Shown here piece by piece: positions 19,819-25,802 of a stretch of 64,000 nucleotides of DNA. How positions within the stretch are numbered: position 1 is the first letter of the stretch; each line of letters begins with the position of its first letter. This DNA comes from Ignavibacteria bacterium RIFOXYB12_FULL_35_14 (GTDB lineage: Bacteria > Bacteroidota > Ignavibacteria > Ignavibacteriales > Ignavibacteriaceae): contig MHAR01000021.1 in assembly GCA_001803045.1 (NCBI GenBank), positions 62,001 to 126,000 on the forward strand. Reading direction: 5' to 3'. Position numbers and translations under genes: made by a program. The notes beneath the pieces were generated by a model. It worked only from the letters and a program-made list of their open reading frames with translations. It had not been told where the DNA came from and did not search any database.

Positions 19819-20361
19819 TTATTTTAAATATTTTGGATTCTTTATAAGCATTTCCCAAGCCCAAGGTTGAATATTAAATGGAAACTTTAATTTAGGTCCC
19901 CGACTTATATTTGAAGATATATACAGAACATTATTAGATTTAAGACCCATTGCAATACCATTTCGATAACTAAAATTTCTTGTCTTTGTATCGTTGAAAA
20001 TATATTCTCGCAATAATTCCTTTTCGTCTTTTGAAAGATTCTCAAGTATATACTTGTAAGTTTCCTCATTTTTTAGGGGGTCAAGTTCTTCATCTTCATT
20101 CGGCATAGTCGGCTCAGTAAATCCTTTTTGATTATTTAATATCTCCTCCATCTGTCTCTTTGAAGAATTCCGAAAATGATAAATGATCAATATTAAGCTA
20201 AGGAGAAGAACAAGTATTAAGTTGATTAACCATTTAAATGTGATAAACTTCCCAACTGATGAATACATATCATTTGTGATATCAGCAAGTAAACTAGAGA
20301 TAATCAAAAAGATTAGTCCAAGGATAATACTGATGACGATAGTTCTCTTTTCATTTTTCAT
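19819..20361 (-). CDS. SieB-like superinfection-exclusion family membrane protein
   Basis: The 180-residue protein has two N-terminal membrane helices (about 6-28 and 42-62), a charged linker, and a C-terminal domain with the pattern LSKDEKELLREYI...FPFNIQPWAWEMLIKNPKYL. That combination matches my memory of the SieB (superinfection exclusion B) family, in which phage-encoded members block infection by related phages. It is an AT-rich stand-alone gene on the minus strand, preceded by a degenerate attC and followed by a half attC, so it looks like an integron cassette. An anti-phage role is inferred from family and context. If the family call is wrong it is simply a small membrane protein. Confidence 0.65.
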   Translation of the reverse strand: MKNEKRTIVISIILGLIFLIISSLLADITNDMYSSVGKFITFKWLINLILVLLLSLILIIYHFRNSSKRQMEEILNNQKGFTEPTMPNEDEELDPLKNEETYKYILENLSKDEKELLREYIFNDTKTRNFSYRNGIAMGLKSNNVLYISSNISRGPKLKFPFNIQPWAWEMLIKNPKYLK

Positions 20362-20371
20362 ATGACCAAAG

Positions 20372-20461
20372 GTATAATGGCGTGTTATGTTAAAATAAAA
20401 CAGCCATAATTAAGATACTATTTTATCTGGTTGACTTTTTACTTATTAAAGAGGTTATATT
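20372..20461 (-). repeat. Degenerate attC-like site between cassette genes
   Basis: Read on the minus strand, ATATAAC (20455-20461) begins 9 bases after the stop at 20471, and ATTATAC (20372-20378) ends just before the SieB-like gene. The right end has the AACACGCC-ATTATAC layout of the intact sites (AACGCC-GTTATGT), but the inner arms pair poorly and the cleavage G is changed to A. It is called mainly by position and end sequences. Confidence 0.4.
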
Positions 20462-20470
20462 GCGCAATCT

Positions 20471-21351
20471 TTAACTAGATAAAACCTTAATTTCTTCTGT
20501 ATGAAATTCTTCTAATGGCTCTATATCTAAATTCAAATAATTCAAACTATTAGAAAATACTTCTTCCTTTTCATTAATCTGTTCCCCATTTTCAATTTTA
20601 TCAATAATGTATTTATTTGCTATTGTAAAAAAAGCTGGATCAAGTTCATAGTTACTATATGTTCCACGTAAACTAGCATCTTCTCTACCAGTTATTCTAA
20701 TCGAAATAGTTTTTACAGTCAAATTCAATATTTTGTTAGATTCTTCAAGAGAATCTTTTAACACATAAGTAAAATTCATTTGGAAGTAATCTCCAAAAGG
20801 ATTTGTTCTTTTTTTAGTTAAGAATTGCAAATACATCACAGTAACCTCATCTTTATAAATTAGATTTAAACGTGAATAAACTTTTTCCCAATATTTTGAA
20901 TCATTATGAACAAATTCAATACAAAAGTCCAAGAAAGAATCAACAGTTTCCGTTTTCTTAGAAAAAAAAATTCTCATTTCCTTTGGCATTTCATTATCAT
21001 AAAGTAATTCAAATTCCTTATCCCGATACTCAGAACTTCCATAAGGAAATTTTATAAGTTCACGAAATGCGTTATTTGGAATAAATGACCTAAAAAAAAT
21101 AAAGATTGCTCCACCATCTTCAGAAGCATACTTTTAAATTCTGCTAGTTTATTTTCGGTGAGATTTTCGGTTTTATAAACTCTGTGCGCGGTTAATAGTT
21201 TTAATGAATTTTCAATATCAAAAATATCATAACCTTTTAATGCTGAATATGGATAATAATGTATGTTTACTTTCTCTCGTTTTATTAAGAGGTCTGAATA
21301 AATTTTAATTATTTCGTCAGCTAATTCAATTGATATACTTTTCAGACTCAT
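20471..21351 (-). pseudogene. Cassette gene broken by a one-base frameshift (about 293 residues if restored)
   Basis: Two frames join into one protein if a single A is added to the AAAA run whose complement is 21132-21135. The first frame (from the ATG at 21351, with an AGAGGTG ribosome-binding site) reads to ...ENKLAEFK. The second continues KYASEDGGAIFIFFRSFIP and RELIKFPYGSSEY, and runs to 20471. The joined protein has no signal peptide or membrane helix, and I recognise no family. The frameshift could be real decay, a sequencing error in a homopolymer, or programmed slippage. Its stop is followed after 9 bases by an attC-like end, and an intact attC lies upstream. Confidence 0.75.
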
Positions 21352-21377
21352 CTAAAGTTCACCTCTAAATACAAGCA

Positions 21378-21564
21378 ATATAACGACTTTGTGCCTAAGC
21401 TGCTGCCAAGCACAACAATGATTTATAAAAGTAATTAAATAAAAATTTTAAGAACATTTAATTAAGAGGACACAGTGAACAAAAAACAAAACATGGAACG
21501 ACCAAACCAAAAAACCAAAAATGCCGAATGCGAAAAGGCAGTCATCTTGAGGCTCGGGTTATGT
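21378..21564 (-). repeat. Integron attC recombination site
   Basis: Read on the minus strand: R'' ACATAAC (21558-21564), 5 bases after the stop of the upstream gene; spacer; L'' GCCTCAAGATGACTGCC; a long middle; L' GGCAGCAGCTTAGGC; spacer; R' GTTATAT (21378-21384). L'' and L' pair imperfectly with one extra C in L'', the extrahelical base typical of attC. The middle shares AAATGCCGAATGCGAAAA (plus strand) with the site at 22167-22355. The site is long (187 bases) but within the range known for chromosomal integrons. Confidence 0.75.
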
Positions 21565-21570
21565 AGCTTT

Positions 21571-22131
21571 TTATTTAAAGCCTCTACCGTATCCATAATG
21601 TTTTGCTTCTGCTTTTCTTACGATTATCTCATAAGAATCTTCGAAAAATTTTTTATTTACCTTTTGTGTGTATTTATTCCCACAAACCGGGCAAAGATAT
21701 ATTATCATCGTCTCTTTAAACAAATCATTATAAATTTCTTTCATTTCTATTTCAACACGATGCTCTTTACAAAATGGGAAATTTTTAACTTCCCCAGTAT
21801 TTTTATCAACACGCCAAGCAAATCCATATTGTTCTATAAAAGTAAAAGGATTACGCCTAATCCTTCTTTCATAAGCTTTATATCCAAGAGAGAAACATAA
21901 TGGAATTAATAAGAACCCTAACAAAAGATGCCATAGGAGCAGGTTTGACGGTGGTTCTCCTATGGTTGTTCGTAATAAATTTGTGGCTGAGTTCCAAATA
22001 TTATCCTTCAGAGATAAGAATAACAATAAAAGACTTGCGGTTGAGAACATAGCTTGATATATATTTTGCAAAAGACATGCTAAAAAAGATTTGGCGACAA
22101 ACTTTAGCGATTCTATTATTTTCTTTTTCAC
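21571..22131 (-). CDS. Membrane protein with C-terminal zinc-ribbon-like motif (cassette gene)
   Basis: The 186-residue product starts at a GTG. It has two hydrophobic segments (about 20-45 and 62-85), a basic KAYERRIRRNP stretch, a part with an FCKEH motif, and CPVCGNKY near residue 150. The two cysteine groups could bind zinc. No known family is recognised. The gene is bounded on both sides by full attC sites in the same orientation, so it is the clearest single-gene cassette in the window. No ribosome-binding site is obvious. Confidence 0.75.
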   Translation of the reverse strand: MKKKIIESLKFVAKSFLACLLQNIYQAMFSTASLLLLFLSLKDNIWNSATNLLRTTIGEPPSNLLLWHLLLGFLLIPLCFSLGYKAYERRIRRNPFTFIEQYGFAWRVDKNTGEVKNFPFCKEHRVEIEMKEIYNDLFKETMIIYLCPVCGNKYTQKVNKKFFEDSYEIIVRKAEAKHYGYGRGFK

Positions 22132-22166
22132 TTTATATTATTGTAGTAACTTATATTTGGAGAGCT

Positions 22167-22355
22167 ACATAACGGCGTTGTGCTTAACCCGCAGCCCAGA
22201 ACAAGACTGCCGAATAGTAGCACAAACATTAATGTTTTAAATAATTTTGTTAAGTAAAACAAAGCCAAACAAGTTAGCCGAAACGGAACGACTAACATTA
22301 AAATTATAAAAATGCCGAATGCGAAAACGCTGTCGGGTTGAAGCACTTGTTATGT
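22167..22355 (-). repeat. Integron attC recombination site
   Basis: Minus-strand reading: R'' ACATAAC (22349-22355), starting 7 bases after the stop of the HEPN-like gene; L'' TGCTTCAACCCG; a long middle; L' CGGGTTAAGCAC; then AACGCC and R' GTTATGT (22167-22173). L'' and L' are complementary apart from one extra C in L'', exactly the asymmetry seen in well-known sites such as that of aadA cassettes. Pairing extends inward (AACCCG-CAGC with GCTGCGGGTT). This is the best attC in the window. Confidence 0.82.
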
Positions 22356-22362
22356 GGTTTTA

Positions 22363-22875
22363 TTAATTATTTATGTATTTAATTTGATTATCTATTTCTG
22401 TTCTAATTTTTGAAACCATTTTCTGTAGCATTAATAATTCATTTTTTTCTAGTAACTGGCGAACTGTTTTTCTACTGTGTGAAAAAAACTCTCTGTAATA
22501 AATTTGAATATCATTTGCTGAAGCATCTGAATGAGCAAATTCCTTATCTCTTTCGGTAATTATTCTTTTATGTAATTTATTTTCTTCATCGGTAAAATCT
22601 TTTCTCAATTGTGTGTTTATTTCTTCAATATTATTAAATCCATAACTTCGTTTAAAATTTCGTGCATAAGAAATTACAACTGCTATATTAAGAGCATTAT
22701 GAGTTGGAGTTGCTTCTCTAACATCAAGTTTAAATGGTTCATAGTTTTTTAATTCGTTTATGAGAACGTTTACTTCTTGAAATTCGCTTTTTAAAAGATA
22801 TAAGTATGATAGTAGGTTTTCTTTAAATTTTTTAAATAAATTATTTATACCTAGTTTATTTTCACTCAAATTCAT
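22363..22875 (-). CDS. HEPN-like protein (cassette gene, partner of membrane gene)
   Basis: The 170-residue, mostly helical protein contains R109-D-K-E-F-A-H115 (R-x5-H), which resembles the RxxxxH catalytic motif of HEPN RNases such as AbiU2-type and toxin proteins, in a setting (LHKRIITERDKEFAHSD) typical of that group. HEPN proteins often cut RNA in abortive infection or toxin-antitoxin systems. The start overlaps the stop of the upstream membrane-protein gene by 4 bases, so the two are translated together. An attC follows its stop. The HEPN call rests on one motif and the predicted helical fold. Confidence 0.6.
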   Translation of the reverse strand: MNLSENKLGINNLFKKFKENLLSYLYLLKSEFQEVNVLINELKNYEPFKLDVREATPTHNALNIAVVISYARNFKRSYGFNNIEEINTQLRKDFTDEENKLHKRIITERDKEFAHSDASANDIQIYYREFFSHSRKTVRQLLEKNELLMLQKMVSKIRTEIDNQIKYINN

Positions 22876-23300
22876 AATCCTAATTTTATTGATTGTGTTA
22901 CTCTATCTTGTAAAATATCATTTGATTTTTTTAATTCCATTAGGTATTCAGATTTTTGTTTTTCGTCTTCTTCGTGTTCAGCAAGATCCTTTAAAATTTC
23001 TCTATATTTATCAAATGCTTTGTTTCTTCCAATTTTCCCACTCAATACCCAAATAATTGCAATAATGAATAAACAGATAATCCAAGGAATGATAGTAGTA
23101 TAGAAGGTTAATATTAAACAAGTTATGAATAATGTTATTCTTATAACATCATATATTTTTTGATTCTTTAAAAACAATATAGGCGTTTCGGTTCTAAAGC
23201 CAAGATGATAAATTGTAATCCAATTATCAACTTTAATTGAAAACCAAAAGTAAATTAATACAAAAATTATAAAGAGTATATCAAACACAATTTTAACCAC
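22872..23300 (-). CDS. Small multi-pass membrane protein with C-terminal coiled-coil-like tail
   Basis: The 142-residue protein starts at a GTG and has hydrophobic segments at about 3-22, 52-70 and 72-88, then a charged helical tail (100-135; Glu, Lys, Asp). I do not recognise a family. The 4-base overlap with the HEPN-like gene suggests a two-part system: a membrane-bound sensor or anchor and an RNase-like effector (inference). The sequence ACATAAC, complement of an attC R' box, covers the start codon (23299-23305), as expected at the upstream border of a cassette. Confidence 0.65.
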   Translation of the reverse strand: MVKIVFDILFIIFVLIYFWFSIKVDNWITIYHLGFRTETPILFLKNQKIYDVIRITLFITCLILTFYTTIIPWIICLFIIAIIWVLSGKIGRNKAFDKYREILKDLAEHEEDEKQKSEYLMELKKSNDILQDRVTQSIKLGL

Positions 23301-23337
23301 ATAACTTATACTTATGCTGCATTCACTTGGTTAATTA

Positions 23338-23375
23338 GGAATGTATATATGCATGCAGCCGCATATATACGTTCC
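23338..23375. repeat. Near-perfect 15-bp hairpin upstream of the cassette array
   Basis: GGAATGTATATATGC (23338-23352) and GCATATATACGTTCC (23361-23375) pair at 14 of 15 positions with an 8-base loop. It lies 38 bases upstream of the first cassette gene on its strand. It could be a promoter-proximal structure or a palindromic repeat; no T run follows on either strand. Confidence 0.6.
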
Positions 23376-23460
23376 AATATCTTTGAATTTGCTCGATATC
23401 CCTAATATTTAAAAATATCCTCTGCATATATATATTCCAGCTTAGTAACAGTCTATCTGA

Positions 23461-23619
23461 TTTTCTTTAACAAAATTCATTCTAAGAAGTTTTCTAAACC
23501 AATTTGTTTATCCCACCACAGATCCTCGACCAGATGTTAAAAATTGGAGCGTTGCCTTAACACCACTTGAAACTTACATTTTGGGAAATCAAAAATCACA
23601 GGTGGGCTTACGGTTGTAA
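23461..23619 (+). pseudogene. C-terminal remnant of an outer-membrane-like protein (repeat copy 1)
   Basis: A 52-codon open stretch with no start (an in-frame TGA precedes it at 23458) reads like the end of a beta-barrel protein. It includes FVYPTTDPRPDVKNWSVALT and closes with LGNQKSQVGLRL before a TAA. Two more decayed copies of the same DNA lie at 24545-24680 and 25467-25512. The family is not recognised. Confidence 0.55.
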
Positions 23620-23670
23620 TTCTGCTAAGGGCTATTCTTCTTCGAAAAAGGAGCACCCCTTTAGTTTCGC

Positions 23671-23715
23671 ATCTCGCTGGGGAGTTTCTTAGAATCAATT
23701 GCTGGATGCGAAAAC
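23671..23715. repeat. Right copy of direct repeat flanking the cassette array
   Basis: Matches 19738-19784 in the same orientation (GGGGAGTTTCTTAGAA core, then ATTGCTGGATGCGAAAAC against ATTTGCTCGATGTGAAGAC). Together the copies bracket about 3.9 kb containing the attC-bearing genes. The stretch 23620-23767 otherwise holds no gene. Confidence 0.7.
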
Positions 23716-23767
23716 GGCTTCCCAGAACCTGATTCGGGGGCGTCCGTTTAATTGGCTATTAGGTAGC

Positions 23768-24088
23768 TTATTCTGCAAACATTTCCTTTAAAACATTTAG
23801 GACTTTAGTTTGTGTTATTTTATTTAGCGTATCTATTTTTTTCATCAGTCTTGATTTATCAACTGTTCTGATTTGATCTAATACAACTTGACCTTGCTTA
23901 CCATCTACTTTACAAGGAACACGTGTTGGATAATTTCGTAGCTTTGATGTGAGTGGAGCAATAATTACTGTAGCGATATTGTAATTCATTTCATTGGGAG
24001 AGATAATTATACATGGACGGGTCTTTTTAATTTCACCCCCTATTGTTGGATCTAAATTAACATAATAAACATCAAAACGAGAAAACAT
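23768..24088 (-). CDS. mazF: MazF/PemK-family mRNA interferase toxin
   Basis: MazF-type toxins cut mRNA at short sequences. The 106-residue protein shows the family start FDVYYVNLDPTIGGEIKKTR, the PCIIISP segment with the conserved arginine before it, VIIAPLTSK and the QVVLDQIRTVD block. The ATG follows directly on the stop codon of the antitoxin gene, the usual antitoxin-first order. It stands next to the cassette array; small toxin-antitoxin pairs are often found with integron arrays and may stabilise them. Confidence 0.93.
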   Translation of the reverse strand: MFSRFDVYYVNLDPTIGGEIKKTRPCIIISPNEMNYNIATVIIAPLTSKLRNYPTRVPCKVDGKQGQVVLDQIRTVDKSRLMKKIDTLNKITQTKVLNVLKEMFAE

Positions 24089-24346
24089 TTACCACTCCCA
24101 TTCTTCTTTGTCCCACTTTGACTGTTCAACTAATATTTCAGAATCTAATAAAATATCATCTTTATTTTTTGCCATCTTTCTAAATTCTGTTTCCCAGGAT
24201 TCCCGGTTTTTAGAAATTGGTTTTATTATTATTTGTCCATCATTAACTTCAATTTCGACTTCACTTTTAAGCCCGCTTTCGTCTATTAACGACTTAGGGA
24301 TTCTTATACCTCGTGAATTGCCGATTTTTATAACTTTAGTTTTCAT
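24089..24346 (-). CDS. mazE: MazE/AbrB-family antitoxin
   Basis: The 85-residue protein has an N-terminal AbrB/MazE swapped-hairpin DNA-binding fold (VIKIGNSRGIRIPKSLIDE, then VEIEVNDGQIIIKPI) and an acidic, Trp-rich tail (EQSKWDKEEWEW) that would fit into the MazF groove. It precedes mazF with no gap. Such antitoxins usually repress their own promoter, which should lie in the 24347-24420 region. Confidence 0.92.
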   Translation of the reverse strand: MKTKVIKIGNSRGIRIPKSLIDESGLKSEVEIEVNDGQIIIKPISKNRESWETEFRKMAKNKDDILLDSEILVEQSKWDKEEWEW

Positions 24347-24544
24347 GTTCTACCTTTTAATAATGTGTCTACAATGTAATTACATTTAGTGGAACAATCA
24401 AGCTTAATATTTAGAAGATTTTTTTTCAGGGATAGCCTACCCATGACTTACGCCACCTATGATTGTTGATTAAAGAACATAAATATACATATCGTCAGGC
24501 AAGTATGTAAGTAGTTGCACTCACAAGGGATGGACATGTAGATA

Positions 24545-24680
24545 ATTTCTAAATCAAATATATCCATGGATAACACATCCAAAGATCCCCGTCCAGATGT
24601 AAAAATAGAAGCGTAGCATTAACACCTTATGAAACTTACATTTTGGAGAATCAAAAATCAAAGCTGGGCTTAATGTTGTG
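24545..24680 (+). repeat. Decayed repeat copy 2 (outer-membrane protein remnant)
   Basis: This stretch matches 23486-23612 over more than 100 bases (shared GAAACTTACATTTTGG and AATCAAAAATCA blocks), but with internal frameshifts that destroy the reading frame. It sits between mazE and the lipoprotein gene. The rest of 24347-24885 holds no gene; a small AGGCGC-CGAA-GCGCCT hairpin is at 24739-24754. Confidence 0.65.
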
Positions 24681-24885
24681 AAGACAAATTGAGAGATAGT
24701 ATTTAGGTAAGTGGAGAAAGTATAACTGGTAAAATAATAGGCGCCGAAGCGCCTCCGTGTAATTGATCTAACCAAATTTTGGGTGGTTATTCACTGCGAT
24801 GTCCCATCGTTTCAAATCATCCATAATCTGGATTCCAGATACTACTGGTAATTATCTGAAATATGTTACAAAGTCAGAGTGACTT

Positions 24886-25335
24886 TCACCTTCCCGTTTT
24901 ACCTTTCACCAAGATTATAGCTACTTTACCAGCGGGTGCAAATATAGTGGTTATAGTAGCGGCTTGGAAAATACCGTCATCGGTCTCTTTACTCCAGAGC
25001 GCCTGAGATCCTTTTTCTTGGTGATCTACATCGAATTCTCCAAGTTCCTTGCTGTACCATGCAACTACCTCTTCGAAAGAGTCGCTGGTCAATAGCTTGA
25101 TATTCTTCATGTGAGGCGTGTTTATTGGCGGTTGATCCGGATCCTGCTCGGTGCCGGGATATATTGGGAATCCTATATCCAAGTTGTCCGCTGTGGTGGT
25201 CTCAATTGACAACTGCTTTGATAAATCTTCAGCATTCTTTTCCTCGGTTGTTTTTTCACTGCACCCAATCATCATGAATAAACTCAGCATAAGAATTGCT
25301 GCAATGCTCCCGATCCATATTTTTCCTGATACCAT
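24886..25335 (-). CDS. Putative lipoprotein of unknown function
   Basis: The 149-residue protein has a signal sequence whose hydrophobic part ends LFMMIGC (Cys25), a fitting lipobox, followed by an acidic linker (EKTTEEKNAEDL). The mature part holds GFPIYPGTEQ and SFEEVVAWYSKELGEF, a pattern seen in small exported proteins of unknown role. A strong GGGAGG ribosome-binding site precedes the ATG. The gene looks richer in G and C than the cassette genes beside it, and it is enclosed by two copies of the decayed repeat (24545 and 25467), so it may have been acquired. Confidence 0.7.
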   Translation of the reverse strand: MVSGKIWIGSIAAILMLSLFMMIGCSEKTTEEKNAEDLSKQLSIETTTADNLDIGFPIYPGTEQDPDQPPINTPHMKNIKLLTSDSFEEVVAWYSKELGEFDVDHQEKGSQALWSKETDDGIFQAATITTIFAPAGKVAIILVKGKTGR

Positions 25336-25466
25336 ATTCCCTCCCTTTTTGTTCTCTTTAGATTCTCTGTGATTTAACTATTCGGAACTTGTGCAAATCA
25401 ATTGCCCAATAAGTAATTATTAAACTGCACAAAAATCCCGATGATTAATATTTATTTGTTTGGCTA

Positions 25467-25512
25467 TTGAAAACTTACATTTTGGGATATTAAAAATCAA
25501 AGATGGGATTAG
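25467..25512 (+). repeat. Decayed repeat copy 3 (short)
   Basis: GAAAACTTACATTTTGGGATATTAAAAATCAAAGATGGG-like DNA matches the end of copies 1 and 2. Only about 45 bases are preserved. It lies between the lipoprotein gene and phoU. The surrounding stretch 25336-25802 has no gene but holds two palindromes. Confidence 0.55.
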
Positions 25513-25619
25513 TAAAGTAAGACACATTATTATGCATCATGGATTAAAAATAGTGGTTAGGAAGGAGCCGGGAAAGATTCGGAATATTCTTTTACCTTGA
25601 AGAAGTGAGTACACTTTTT

Positions 25620-25670
25620 AGATATGCCAGATTCAACTTACTCAATCGCAGACGAAAATCTGGCATATCT
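25620..25670. repeat. Perfect 14-bp inverted repeat with 23-base loop
   Basis: AGATATGCCAGATT (25620-25633) is the exact reverse complement of AATCTGGCATATCT (25657-25670). No T run follows the stem on either strand, so it is not a typical terminator. It lies downstream of phoU. Confidence 0.75.
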
Positions 25671-25734
25671 ATGTGGTTCTGTTTTAATAATCTTTAATTA
25701 ACTGGGTTCTTTATCATTATCTCAGTCTTACCTG

Positions 25735-25769
25735 TCCGCCTAGCACTGATTGAATGATTGGCTGGCGGA
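25735..25769. repeat. GC-rich palindromic repeat downstream of phoU
   Basis: TCCGCC-T-AGC (25735-25744) pairs with GCTGGCGGA (25761-25769) with one bulged base. The GC-rich CCGCC/GGCGG arms stand out from the AT-rich surroundings and resemble the arms of the intragenic palindrome at 63418-63443 and the repeat near 41700. Confidence 0.5.
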
Positions 25770-25802
25770 ATCTTTATCCCTGGCACTCGTGCTGTCCAGA
25801 GG

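Larger units (their letters stand above)
19805..23305 (-). mobile_element. Integron cassette array without integrase (CALIN)
   Basis: Four gene units lie on one strand. Each stop codon is followed within about 5-15 bases by an R''-type heptamer (GTTATRY on the plus strand at 22349, 21558, 20455 and 19805). Two full attC sites with extrahelical bases, one degenerate site and one half site share orientation with the genes. No tyrosine recombinase IntI is present in the window, so by definition this is a cluster of attC sites lacking an integrase, or the distal part of an array whose integrase lies elsewhere. Confidence 0.7.

Noticed and set aside
22128-22346. 72-residue minus-strand frame with a lipobox-like LVLGC segment
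   Set aside because: It lies almost wholly in the attC site at 22167-22355 and its apparent motif is the translated stem of the recombination site.
23299-23305. A further full attC upstream of the first cassette gene
   Set aside because: Only the R'-like ACATAAC is present; no pairing L arms or R'' were found within 200 bases.
24554-24775. 73-residue minus-strand frame
   Set aside because: It runs through the decayed repeat copy 2 and a hairpin on the opposite strand; no coding signature.
23461-25512. CRISPR array
   Set aside because: The three repeat copies are decayed, of unequal length and about 1 kb apart, with genes between them; no short regular repeats or cas genes occur in the window.
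25620-25670. Rho-independent terminator for phoU
   Set aside because: The stem is not followed by a T run on the minus strand, and the loop is 23 bases.
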